DNA of 64,000 nucleotides, from positions 7,014 through 71,013 of the forward strand of contig CAZWOU010000011.1 in NCBI GenBank assembly GCA_964635375.1, read 5' to 3'. The notes beneath the pieces are model-generated. The model made no database searches and had not been told where the DNA came from. It worked only from the letters and a program-made list of their open reading frames with translations. The DNA comes from CAZMNY01 sp964635375. Lineage in GTDB: Bacteria > Planctomycetota > Planctomycetia > Pirellulales > Pirellulaceae. Below, in pieces: positions 1 to 8,512 of the stretch. How positions within the stretch are numbered: the stretch's first letter is position 1; every line of letters begins with the position of its first letter. The translations under genes and the position numbers were made by a program.

Positions 1-2
1 AG

Positions 3-161
3 GCAACGGCCTTCATCGCTCAACAGCAAGAACACCTGAAGCAATCCCCCGAGGCGAAAAAGTTGTCGGTAACTGATAAGAGCAGAACTCCTGAACTGCT
101 GGCGTTGGCGAGTTTCTGTCAAACGCTGCTCAGCTCGAATCGGTTTCTGTACATTGATTAA
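3..161 (+). CDS. DUF1549/DUF1553 (PSCyt) cytochrome-type protein, C-terminal end only
   Basis: Only the last 52 codons are in the window, and the 5' part lies outside. The open frame ends with the residues SNRFLYID and a TAA stop. That matches the ending of the complete DUF1553 protein at 3225-6104 (SAAFLYID), which is the basis for the family call. The DUF1501 gene at 180 follows 18 bases downstream on the same strand, the usual gene order for this family. By analogy the missing part should hold a signal peptide, CxxCH c-heme motifs and DUF1549. Function in the family is not settled; members are exported and linked to degradative clusters. Confidence 0.8.
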   Translation, partial: ATAFIAQQQEHLKQSPEAKKLSVTDKSRTPELLALASFCQTLLSSNRFLYID

Positions 162-179
162 TCAGAGAGTTGGAAATCC

Positions 180-1679
180 ATGATGAACTCCAAAACAACA
201 ACTCGCGTCCAATGTTCGTCCGCTGCGCGATCCTCGCGTCGCCATTTCCTCGCTGCGGGATCGATGAGCCTAGGCGGGTTCGCTTTGGCGACGCTGCTGG
301 AGAACGAACGCCTAATGGCGGAATCGAAGGACAAGAAGGATCCGTCGTTTCGGCCGGAGCTGCAGAAGACAACGTTTGACACCAAGGCGAAGACACCCCA
401 GTTCAAGCCCACCGCCAACGCGATGATCTCGCTCTGGATGCAGGGCGGCCCAAGCCATTTGGACTTGTTTGATCCGAAGCCCGTGCTCAACAAACTGGAT
501 GGAAAAACATTCGAGGGTGAGATCAAGTACGACAACGCAGCGGATGCGAGTTCAACAATCTTGGGCTCGCCCTGGAAATTTCAGAAGCACGGCGAGTGCG
601 GCATGGAGTTGTCAGAGTTGTTGCCAGGGTTGGCGGAAGTGGTCGACGACATCACGCTGATCCGTTCAATGCATACGGGCGTCAACAATCACGGCCAATC
701 TATTCGAGCATTGCAGAACGGCCGAATCTTGGGCGGCCGCCCAACGGTCGGAAGTTGGCTGACCTTTGGCTTGGGGTGTGAGACCGAGAGCCTTCCGGCC
801 TACGTGGCGATGATCGACCCCGGGCAGTTGCCGGTGATGGGAGTCGAGAATTGGTCGAACGGATTCTTGCCGTCCATCTACCAGGGCACCGTTGTCCGCC
901 CCCGGGACCCTCGCATCCTGAACCTCGACCCGCCGCCGCACTTGAAAGGCTCCGCCCAACAGGAGGCGCTCAAGTTTCTGGAGAAGCTCAACCGTCAACA
1001 TCTCGCTCAGCGCGAGGGCTATCACGACTTGGAGGCGCGAATCGCCAGCTACGAATTGGCCGCCCACATGCAGCTTGCAGCCAAGGACGCGGTCGACATC
1101 AGCCGCGAGACCAAGACCACGCAAAGAATGTATGGACTGGAAGATCCGGCCACGAAAGAATATGGCGCGCGGTGTCTGATTGCTCGGAGATTGATTGAAC
1201 GCGGAGTTCGTTTTGTCCAAGTCTTCACAGAGAATCAACGCTGGGACCACCACCATAGCATCCGCAGCGGTCTCCCTTCGGCCATCAAGAAGGTCGACGT
1301 CCCTTCCGCGGCGCTAGTGAAAGACCTCAAGCAACGCGGGCTGCTCGACTCGACCGTCGTGCATTGGGGCGGCGAAATGGGTCGTCTTCCGGTGATCCAA
1401 AACGACAAAGGGGCCACACGCGTCGGCCGGGACCACAACACTTACGGGTTCAGCATGTGGGTTGCCGGCGGAGGTTTTAAGAGCGGTTACATTCATGGCG
1501 CTACGGACGAAATGGGCCATCGAGCGGTCGAGAACATTGTGCACCACTTCGACTACCACACCACGCTGTTGCATCTGTTCGGATTTGACGCCAACCGATT
1601 TGCGTATGAATCCGGCAGCCGAACGATGTCGCTGCTCGACAACCAGGGTGGAAGCTTGATTAAGGAACTGATCGCCTGA
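180..1679 (+). CDS. DUF1501 family protein, Tat-exported (alkaline phosphatase superfamily-like)
   Basis: This 499-residue protein starts at ATG 180, 18 bases after the preceding DUF1553 gene, so the two are probably co-transcribed. The N-terminus has a twin-arginine signal (SRRHFLAAG, arginines 20-21) followed by a hydrophobic stretch, so export in a folded state is likely. Family landmarks are all present: GGPSHLDLFDPKP near residue 90, RWDHHHS near 355, HWGGEMGR near 395, and RDHNTYGFSMWVAGGG then TDEMGHRAVEN near the C-terminus. DUF1501 proteins are related to the sulfatase/alkaline phosphatase fold; the conserved His and Asp residues are candidate metal ligands. The substrate is unknown. 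Length is normal for the family. Confidence 0.92.
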   Translation: MMNSKTTTRVQCSSAARSSRRHFLAAGSMSLGGFALATLLENERLMAESKDKKDPSFRPELQKTTFDTKAKTPQFKPTANAMISLWMQGGPSHLDLFDPKPVLNKLDGKTFEGEIKYDNAADASSTILGSPWKFQKHGECGMELSELLPGLAEVVDDITLIRSMHTGVNNHGQSIRALQNGRILGGRPTVGSWLTFGLGCETESLPAYVAMIDPGQLPVMGVENWSNGFLPSIYQGTVVRPRDPRILNLDPPPHLKGSAQQEALKFLEKLNRQHLAQREGYHDLEARIASYELAAHMQLAAKDAVDISRETKTTQRMYGLEDPATKEYGARCLIARRLIERGVRFVQVFTENQRWDHHHSIRSGLPSAIKKVDVPSAALVKDLKQRGLLDSTVVHWGGEMGRLPVIQNDKGATRVGRDHNTYGFSMWVAGGGFKSGYIHGATDEMGHRAVENIVHHFDYHTTLLHLFGFDANRFAYESGSRTMSLLDNQGGSLIKELIA

Positions 1680-1703
1680 TCGCCGCGAAGGTCAGCCTGC
1701 GGA

Positions 1704-3074
1704 TCACTCAACTAGATTCGACTCAGCTCGTACGCCGGCGGTCTCGTCAAAAGCAAGCGGCGTGTCGATTGTCTTACCGATCGTGTTCATTGCGGCGAGA
1801 TTGCCCTTGCCTTTGCCGGTAAAGCGGATGGCGTGCTGAGACTTCGGCGTCTCACGCGTGTCGTGAATCGTGCAAGCGGCGATGCTCACTTGGCTGGAGT
1901 CGACTACGTCGACGCCGCATGGCGCGCCGTCGAGCATTTGACATCCGGAAACGTTGATCCGCTTGGACTCGGCCACCTCCAGCAGCGAAGCGCCGGTCGG
2001 CTGGCCCTCCGGGTGCTCGTCCAGGATTGAACAACCGGAAAGCGTTACGTCTGAGGATCGCACGATGCGAACGCCGGTATTCATGGCTGGCGTATGGCGG
2101 CGAAATGTGTTGCCGGCGACATTGATCTGCCGCGAGTCTTCGATCAGCAGGTTGCGCTGGGCGCCCGAGTAGATACAGTTTCCGGAGATCGAGATTCCGT
2201 AACAACCGATCAGATGTACGTTGTTCTCTTGGCTGCCAATGATGTTCCCCGTGATCGTCCACAACCCAGGCGGTCGCGCAGTCCCCTCCGCAGATTCACG
2301 AATCAGGATGTTGCACCCGCCTGGCGATTCCGTCGCTTGAATCGTATTCGACGCCACGGTGACTTCGTTGACGCTCGCTCCGGGCGCAGTCGTATCGATA
2401 TAGATTTCAGCCGTCGGCTCGGGATCCGTCTTGTGATGTCTATGGTTGTTGTATTCGATGTCGTTTCCCGTAATCTGCAGGTTGCGAACTTCGGAGCCTT
2501 CAATGCGAACGCCGCCTAGTCGGTTGTAGCTGATGTGGTTGCTGGCGATATTGATCTGATGCAGATTGACGTGGTCGAGGAAGACGCCGACGCCGGTGTT
2601 GGCGTAGATGTGGCAATGGCTGATCAGGACATTGCGATTGCGTTTGATCAAATGAATCCCGTGTCGGCAACGACGAATCAGCACGCCCTCAAACACCGAT
2701 TGCATCGTCTGGATCATCTCAATCCCATCTGCTTCGGCATGGGCGCCCTCGATCTCAATGTTCTTGATGGTCGGCAAGCGTTGGTTCGGATAGACATTGC
2801 CTTTCACTGACGAGGGATCTCCCGTGCCGCCATGGGTGCCGATCAATCGAAACGCTGGACCGGCGCCGGCCATCAAGATCCTCGCGGCGCCGCTCGTGCC
2901 ATCAATTCCAAATGGACCGGCTTGCTCGAGTGCCACATCGATCGGCTCGGTGATGCGGTAGGTTCCCGGCGGAAAATGCAGCACGCCGTCGCCGTCTTGA
3001 ATTGCGTGCCGAATCGCCTCGGTATCATCCGCTCTGCCGTCGCCCATGGCGCCGAATCGTCGTACGTTGCTCAT
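1704..3074 (-). CDS. Right-handed parallel beta-helix (pectate lyase 3-like) protein
   Basis: The 456-residue product starts with MSNVRRFGAMGDGRADDTEAI and continues with FPPGTYRI, the hallmark N-terminus of pectate-lyase-3/GH28-type beta-helix proteins. The body is a series of short N-rich rungs such as VLISHCHIYANTGVGVFLD and ISGNCIYSG, typical of parallel beta-helices. I chose ATG 3074 because it begins at the conserved motif and has a GAGAG stretch upstream; a GTG/ATG start further upstream would add about 24 non-conserved residues. No signal peptide is visible with this start, which is odd for a polysaccharide lyase. It lies antisense between two DUF1501-type operons. Catalytic activity and substrate cannot be read from the sequence. 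Confidence 0.75.
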   Translation of the reverse strand: MSNVRRFGAMGDGRADDTEAIRHAIQDGDGVLHFPPGTYRITEPIDVALEQAGPFGIDGTSGAARILMAGAGPAFRLIGTHGGTGDPSSVKGNVYPNQRLPTIKNIEIEGAHAEADGIEMIQTMQSVFEGVLIRRCRHGIHLIKRNRNVLISHCHIYANTGVGVFLDHVNLHQINIASNHISYNRLGGVRIEGSEVRNLQITGNDIEYNNHRHHKTDPEPTAEIYIDTTAPGASVNEVTVASNTIQATESPGGCNILIRESAEGTARPPGLWTITGNIIGSQENNVHLIGCYGISISGNCIYSGAQRNLLIEDSRQINVAGNTFRRHTPAMNTGVRIVRSSDVTLSGCSILDEHPEGQPTGASLLEVAESKRINVSGCQMLDGAPCGVDVVDSSQVSIAACTIHDTRETPKSQHAIRFTGKGKGNLAAMNTIGKTIDTPLAFDETAGVRAESNLVE

Positions 3075-3173
3075 GCTGGTGATTCTCTCATGCTGGCGCG
3101 AATCGTGTCGGCTCGAAGACCAAATCCTAGCGGCTCCGCGGGGCAATTTCCATCAACGGCTGGCAGATGGTGT

Positions 3174-3179
3174 TATGAT
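3174..3179 (+). promoter_or_regulatory. Possible -10 box (TATGAT) for the PSCyt operon
   Basis: TATGAT lies 45 bases upstream of the ATG at 3225, in the 150-base gap between divergent genes. No convincing -35 element is seen at the right spacing, so this is a weak call from sequence alone. Confidence 0.25.
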
Positions 3180-3224
3180 AGAGGCGCCGCAACCGCCCCG
3201 CCTTCGGTCTCTGGCTGAGTCCAA

Positions 3225-6104
3225 ATGTCAACCAATCACCTCGCCCTCCTAATCACGTTTGCTTTTGGTTCCGTGCTGGCCTCGGCAGGCCGCGCCGATG
3301 AGCCCCCGCTGTTTGAGACGACGGTACAGCCCCTGTTCGTCAGCAAGTGCGGAAAATGTCACAGCGAAAAAGTGCAAGAAGGCGAGCTCGATCTTTCCCA
3401 GATGTCGGGGATTCACCGAGGCGGAGAGTCGGGCGAAGCAGCCATTGCTGACTCCCTTGACGGGAGCCTGTTGTGGACGATGGTCGAAGACGAGGACATG
3501 CCCCCTGAGGGCGAACCGTCGCTGACCGCTAAACAACGCCAGCTGATTCGAAAGTGGATTGTCGGCGGCGCCCGGTCAACACAACCTGTGGCGGAGAGGC
3601 AGCTGTCACAGCACGACATCTTGCCGATCGTGTTGTTGCGATGCACTGCCTGTCACGGGCGGAAACAGAAGCTGGGCGGACTCGACCTGCGCACGACGGT
3701 GGCCATGCGAAGAGGGGGCGACAGCGGCCCCTCGCTTTTGCCTGGCGCTCCCGACGACAGTTTGATGATTCAGCGAATCGAGAGCGAATCCTGTCCTCCT
3801 CGTGAGTTGTTGCTGAAGTTCTTTGTGAAACGCCCCCCGCGATCGGAAGTCCAAGTCTTGCGCGACTGGATCCAAGCCGGTGCCACCGACGTCGACTTGG
3901 CGCCCGATGTCGCCACCAGAGAACCGGATCGACTCGTCACCGATAAGGATCGACAGCACTGGGCGTTTCAACCACCCAAGGCGGTTGAGGCCAAATCGAT
4001 TGACGATTTCATCCTCAAGAGGTTGCGAGAGAAACAGCTGACTCTGTCGCCCGAGGCTGATCGCGACACACTCATTCGCCGCGCCTATCTCGATTTGCTC
4101 GGTTTGCCGCCTGGGCTCGAGGACTGGACGAAGTGGCGCCGCAGCGACGACCCGAACTGGTATCGAAAGATGATCGACGAGCTGTTGGCTTCTCGTCACT
4201 ACGGAGAGCGCTGGGGTCGCTATTGGCTTGATTTGGCGGGCTACGCCGACTCCGAGGGCGGCGTATCGGCCGACCCAGTTCGCAAAGTGGCCTGGAAATA
4301 TCGCGACTATGTTGTCAGGGCTTTCAATAGCGACAAACCGTTCGACCGCTTTCTCATTGAGCAAATTGCCGGCGATGAATTGATCGACTACGAAAACGCG
4401 AAAGTCATAACCGCCGAGATGGTGGAAAACCTCGTCGCAACCGGCTTCCTGCGGATGGGAATCGATCAAACCGGTTCGCGGACGATGAACTTCGTTCCAG
4501 AGCGGCTTGGAGTGATCGGTAACGCGATCGATGTCTTGGGTACAAGCGTGATGGGCCTGACGATGGAATGCGCCCGTTGCCACTCGCACAAATATGACGC
4601 GATTCCACAGCGCGATTACTACCGGTTCAAGGCGACGTTTCAAGGAGCGTTTGACGAGCACGACTGGCTATCGTTTAAGACCCGTTCGCTCAACGTTGCC
4701 GTCCCAGAACACCGTCTTCGCGTCGCCCAGCTGAATCCTCCGTTGCAGGCGCGAATTAGAAAACTTGAATCGCGTCTAAGAGGCGCCATCGCATCGCTGA
4801 GGATCGAGACGTTGCGCCAACACTACCCGAGCCAGTCGGAGGCTGACCGCTCGGCGACGCTTGTGGCCGTCAGAAGATCGGACAACCAGCGAACGCTGCC
4901 TCAACGCAACTTGGTCGAGAAACTTGTGCGAGCCGAGTTGTTGCCGGATTCAAAACAGCCGGCGCCAGTTCTCGAAGCTCGCCGTGCGATTGAGAACGTG
5001 GAGCGAGAATTGAGCTCGCTGCGACGCCAGATGGAGCCGTCGCTGGCGATTCGAGCCCTGTGGGATCGCGGCGAGCCGTCGCCCACCTACATTCTTCGGC
5101 GGGGAGAATACAACAAGCCTGGCCGACTGGTCGGACCGGGTGTGCCTTCGATCCTGACCGACGGCCGAACGCCTTTCGACGTGAGCCCGCCGTTTCCGAA
5201 CGGGACGGCCAAGACGGGTCGCCGCCTGGCATTCGCTCGCTGGCTCACTCAGCCTGATCATCCGCTCACGTCGCGCGTCATGGCGAACCGCGTCTGGTAT
5301 CACCACTTTGGAACTGGCCTGGTGAAGACGCTGCAGAATTTTGGCGTCAAAGGCGAGCGACCTTCGCACCCGGAGCTGCTCGATTGGCTGGCTGTTGAGT
5401 TTGTGCGGAACGATTGGAGCGTCAAACAATTGCATCGCCTGATCATGAACTCGCGCACTTATCGGCAGTCGAGCAGAATCAGCGAAGAGCGGCGGAAGCT
5501 GGATCCTCAGAACCGGCGACTCTCACGCATGTCATTGCGACGAATGGACGCCGAAGCGCTGCGAGACTCGTTGTTGTTTGTTTCCGGCGCGCTTGACGCC
5601 ACTCCTTTCGGGCCGCCGGATACCGTTTCCGTCGACCGTGACGGACTCGTGAGCGTTGACGCCACACCCGCCGGATGCTGGCGGCGGAGCATTTACGCCC
5701 AGTATCGCCGCACGGAACTTCCCTCGATGATGGCGACGTTTGACTACCCCGAGATGGGACCCAATTGCGTGACCCGCAACGTATCGACCGTCTCGCCGCA
5801 GTCTCTGATGTTGATGAACAACAAGCGCGTTCGCGAACTGGCCGCGATACTGGCTGCCCGCGTCAAAGCGATACTCGAAACTCGCAGCTCGAAGTCCGAA
5901 AACTCAGTCGCGGATCGACAAGACGCCCAGGTTGATGTTGTCTACCAACTCGCGCTAAGTCGTTCGCCAAGCAGTCAGGAGCGAAGGCTTGGCGTCGATG
6001 CGTTGCGGCAGCTAAAAGCCGCGTGGCCAGCGCGACCTCAAGCTGCGCTGGAGACATACTGTCATACGATTCTCAATTCTGCGGCTTTCCTTTACATCGA
6101 TTGA
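3225..6104 (+). CDS. PSCyt1/DUF1549/DUF1553 secreted multi-domain cytochrome-type protein
   Basis: This 959-residue protein has a signal peptide (residues 1-24, ending near SAGRA). Two planctomycete cytochrome c segments follow, with c-heme motifs CGKCH (42-46) and CTACH (140-144). DUF1549 comes next, ending in a third CxxCH (ECARCHSHKYDAI, near residue 449). A charged linker leads to DUF1553 in the C-terminal third (RVMANRVWYHHFGTGLV, NFGVKGERPSHPELLDWLA, FDYPEMG). The family is largely restricted to Planctomycetes and allies and is thought to act outside the cytoplasmic membrane in substrate degradation or electron transfer, but its reaction is not established. It overlaps nothing, and the DUF1501 gene starts 23 bases downstream, so it heads an operon running to 9357. 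Confidence 0.93.
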   Translation: MSTNHLALLITFAFGSVLASAGRADEPPLFETTVQPLFVSKCGKCHSEKVQEGELDLSQMSGIHRGGESGEAAIADSLDGSLLWTMVEDEDMPPEGEPSLTAKQRQLIRKWIVGGARSTQPVAERQLSQHDILPIVLLRCTACHGRKQKLGGLDLRTTVAMRRGGDSGPSLLPGAPDDSLMIQRIESESCPPRELLLKFFVKRPPRSEVQVLRDWIQAGATDVDLAPDVATREPDRLVTDKDRQHWAFQPPKAVEAKSIDDFILKRLREKQLTLSPEADRDTLIRRAYLDLLGLPPGLEDWTKWRRSDDPNWYRKMIDELLASRHYGERWGRYWLDLAGYADSEGGVSADPVRKVAWKYRDYVVRAFNSDKPFDRFLIEQIAGDELIDYENAKVITAEMVENLVATGFLRMGIDQTGSRTMNFVPERLGVIGNAIDVLGTSVMGLTMECARCHSHKYDAIPQRDYYRFKATFQGAFDEHDWLSFKTRSLNVAVPEHRLRVAQLNPPLQARIRKLESRLRGAIASLRIETLRQHYPSQSEADRSATLVAVRRSDNQRTLPQRNLVEKLVRAELLPDSKQPAPVLEARRAIENVERELSSLRRQMEPSLAIRALWDRGEPSPTYILRRGEYNKPGRLVGPGVPSILTDGRTPFDVSPPFPNGTAKTGRRLAFARWLTQPDHPLTSRVMANRVWYHHFGTGLVKTLQNFGVKGERPSHPELLDWLAVEFVRNDWSVKQLHRLIMNSRTYRQSSRISEERRKLDPQNRRLSRMSLRRMDAEALRDSLLFVSGALDATPFGPPDTVSVDRDGLVSVDATPAGCWRRSIYAQYRRTELPSMMATFDYPEMGPNCVTRNVSTVSPQSLMLMNNKRVRELAAILAARVKAILETRSSKSENSVADRQDAQVDVVYQLALSRSPSSQERRLGVDALRQLKAAWPARPQAALETYCHTILNSAAFLYID

Positions 6105-6127
6105 GCACGCTTCGACTGGCGCCTGAC

Positions 6128-7603
6128 ATGAGCGATCAAAACCCAACCACTCAGAGCCGTCGCGACTTCTTCGCTAACACTCGCGACGGCCTGCTCGGCG
6201 CAGCGCTGACTCAGCTGTTGTGCGACGATCTCTACGGCGGCGCGGCGGCCCTGGGCGGAGAACCGGAATCGGGACCCCAGAAGGCGGCGCCAGTCTACAA
6301 TCTCGAACCGAAGCGAGCCCACCACGCGGCCCAGGCAACTTCGGTAATCCAGCTGTTCATGAGTGGCGGGCCGAGCCAGATGGATCTGTTCGATCCCAAG
6401 CCGGTGTTGAACCGGATGGATGGCAAGCCATACCCAGGCAATGTCGAGGAGATCGGCAATCAGAGCACCGCCGATGTCGGTGTGATGATGGGTGGCCAGT
6501 ACCCTTTCTCTCAGCACGGCGAATCGGGGATGTGGATGGCGGACGTGCTTCCACGTACCGCCATGATGGCGGACGAGATCTGTCTGATCAATTCCATGTG
6601 GACGGATCACCCCAACCACGACAACGCGCTCTACAAGATCCACAGCGGCCGCTTGTTCATGGGATACCCGACGTTGGGATCATGGACGGTTTACGGCTTG
6701 GGATCAGAGAACCAGAATCTGCCCGCCTACGTCGTGCTCAACGATCCGCTCGGCTTACCCAAGAACGGAACTCGCAACTGGACTGCGGGATTCCTGCCGC
6801 CGACGTTTCAAGGAACGCCCTTTCGCCCCACCGGCTCGCCAATCCTGAATCTCAAGCGGCAATACGAACAGCCTGACGGAGTCACCGCGTTGGCTCGCGG
6901 ATTGCTGAGCAAGCTAGACGCGATCCATCGCGACGAACGCGGCCACTATCCCGAACTTGACGCCCGCATCAATTCGTACAACTTGGCGGCGAGGATGCAG
7001 TTGTCGGCGAGCGAAGCGCTCGACCTGTCGCGGGAGACAAAGTCGACCCAATCGATGTATGGAATGAACGAGACGGTCACCGATTCGTTCGGACGTCGCT
7101 GCTTGCTGGCTCGCCGCCTGGTCGAACGAGGCGTGCGTTTCGTACAGATCTTTCTTGAAGAACAACCGTGGGACAGCCATGTCGATCTGGCGGCCAATCA
7201 CCGCGGAGCTTGCCGACGCACGGACAAACCGGTGGCTGGGTTGCTCTGCGATCTGAAACGGCGCGGGCTGCTTGATACGACGCTCGTCATCTGGGGCGGT
7301 GAATTTGGGCGGACGCCGACTTCGCAGAAATCTGGCGACATCTACACGGGCCGTGACCACAATATGCAGGCCTTTACGTCCTGGATCGCAGGCGGCGGAG
7401 TCCGCGGCGGAACAAGCTACGGCGTCACGGACGAATTTGGTCACAGCGTCGTGGAGAATCCTGTTAGCGTCCACGATTTTCACGCGACAATTCTCCATTT
7501 ACTCGGCCTCCATCATCAGAAACTTTTCTTTGTCCGCAGCGGTTTGGAGGAACGTCTCAGCGGAATTGGATTGCCGCGAGTCCTCAAAGAGATTCTTCGC
7601 TGA
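6128..7603 (+). CDS. DUF1501 family protein, second copy
   Basis: The 491-residue product begins MSDQNPTTQSRRDFFANTRDG, with a twin-arginine motif at residues 11-12. ATG 6128 is preferred because it places this motif at the N-terminus; longer in-frame starts would run back into the preceding gene. It shares the landmark segments of the 180-1679 protein: GGPSQMDLFDPKPVLNRMDG, GSWTVYGLGSENQNLPAY, WDSHVDL, IWGGEFGRTP, GRDHNMQAF and TDEFGHSVVENPV. The region after the Tat motif is less hydrophobic than usual, so export is likely rather than certain. It sits between the 959-residue cytochrome and two amidohydrolase-like genes in one apparent transcript. Substrate unknown. Confidence 0.92.
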   Translation: MSDQNPTTQSRRDFFANTRDGLLGAALTQLLCDDLYGGAAALGGEPESGPQKAAPVYNLEPKRAHHAAQATSVIQLFMSGGPSQMDLFDPKPVLNRMDGKPYPGNVEEIGNQSTADVGVMMGGQYPFSQHGESGMWMADVLPRTAMMADEICLINSMWTDHPNHDNALYKIHSGRLFMGYPTLGSWTVYGLGSENQNLPAYVVLNDPLGLPKNGTRNWTAGFLPPTFQGTPFRPTGSPILNLKRQYEQPDGVTALARGLLSKLDAIHRDERGHYPELDARINSYNLAARMQLSASEALDLSRETKSTQSMYGMNETVTDSFGRRCLLARRLVERGVRFVQIFLEEQPWDSHVDLAANHRGACRRTDKPVAGLLCDLKRRGLLDTTLVIWGGEFGRTPTSQKSGDIYTGRDHNMQAFTSWIAGGGVRGGTSYGVTDEFGHSVVENPVSVHDFHATILHLLGLHHQKLFFVRSGLEERLSGIGLPRVLKEILR

Positions 7604-7639
7604 CCGTTTCTTTGGAATTGCTTGGTGAGGCCGAATCCT

Positions 7640-8512
7640 ATGTTGAATCGCCGTGACGCGCTCAACCTGGGCGCTACCGCCGCCGCATCCGTCTTGGCTT
7701 CCACATCTGGCGGATTCGCTCGAGAGCATGATGATTCGTTGCGCCTGGTCGACACGAACATCAGCCTATTCCACTGGCCGTTCCGTCGTTTGCCGCTGGA
7801 CGAGCTCGATCGGCTGCTCAAACGGTTGCGAACGCTGGGCGTCGATCAGGCATGGGCCGGGAGTTTTGAAGCTGTTTTGCATCGCGATATGGCCGGTGTG
7901 AATCGCCGCCTGGCGGAAGCCTGCAAGAATCACAACGAACTGGTTCCAATCGGCTCGGTCAATCTTGAATTGCCCGATTGGGAGGAAGATCTGCGCAGAT
8001 GTTTTGACGAACACCAGATGCCGGGAGTCCGCTTGCACCCGAACTACCACGCCTACACGCTCAACGATCCGCGGTTCGTCAAGTTGCTGAAAGTCGCAAC
8101 GGCCGCGAAGCGAATGGTGCAGATTGCCGCCCTCATAGAGGACACTCGGACTCAGCATCCGTCGCTGCAGACGCCCGACGTGGAACTCATGCCTCTGTTG
8201 GATCTGATGCCCTCGATCCCCGGCGCGATCGTGCAGATTCTCAACTATCGCCCCAGAGGCGCCGTGCTGGAGCGACTAGCGAAGACGCCCGGAATCTACC
8301 TCGATACGGCTCGCGTTGAGGGAACCGATGGCGTACCGACGCTGGTCGAGAAACTGCCGCCAGGCCGAGTGCTGTTCGGCACCCATGCTCCGTTTCTGAT
8401 TCCTGAAGCGGCGATGATCCGAGTGCACGAGTCAGGGCGGCTTGATGCGGAATCCCTGCAGGCTCTCATGTCGCAGAACGCTCGCGCAGTTCTGGGGAGG
8501 ATCAGCCCATGA
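7640..8512 (+). CDS. Amidohydrolase-2-like TIM-barrel protein, Tat-type N-terminus
   Basis: This is a 290-residue protein starting at ATG 7640, nine bases after GGTGAGG; a TTG at 7622 is possible but less well placed. The start NRRDALNLGATAAA looks like a twin-arginine or Sec export signal. The body resembles amidohydrolase family 2: VDTNISLFHWPFRRLP at the position of the first metal site, and VLFGTHAPFL where the catalytic Asp segment lies. The usual HxH pair is absent and the usual GSD/GTD aspartate reads GTH. It may therefore bind metal differently or have lost hydrolase activity. The next gene starts by ATGA overlap, so the two are translationally coupled. Confidence 0.8.
   Translation: MLNRRDALNLGATAAASVLASTSGGFAREHDDSLRLVDTNISLFHWPFRRLPLDELDRLLKRLRTLGVDQAWAGSFEAVLHRDMAGVNRRLAEACKNHNELVPIGSVNLELPDWEEDLRRCFDEHQMPGVRLHPNYHAYTLNDPRFVKLLKVATAAKRMVQIAALIEDTRTQHPSLQTPDVELMPLLDLMPSIPGAIVQILNYRPRGAVLERLAKTPGIYLDTARVEGTDGVPTLVEKLPPGRVLFGTHAPFLIPEAAMIRVHESGRLDAESLQALMSQNARAVLGRISP

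Noticed and set aside
666..1256. 196-codon minus-strand frame inside the first DUF1501 gene
   Set aside because: Shadow of the well-supported DUF1501 coding region.
3606..4661. 351-codon open frame on the minus strand inside the PSCyt gene
   Set aside because: It lies wholly inside a clear DUF1549/DUF1553 coding region and shows no domain or ribosome site.
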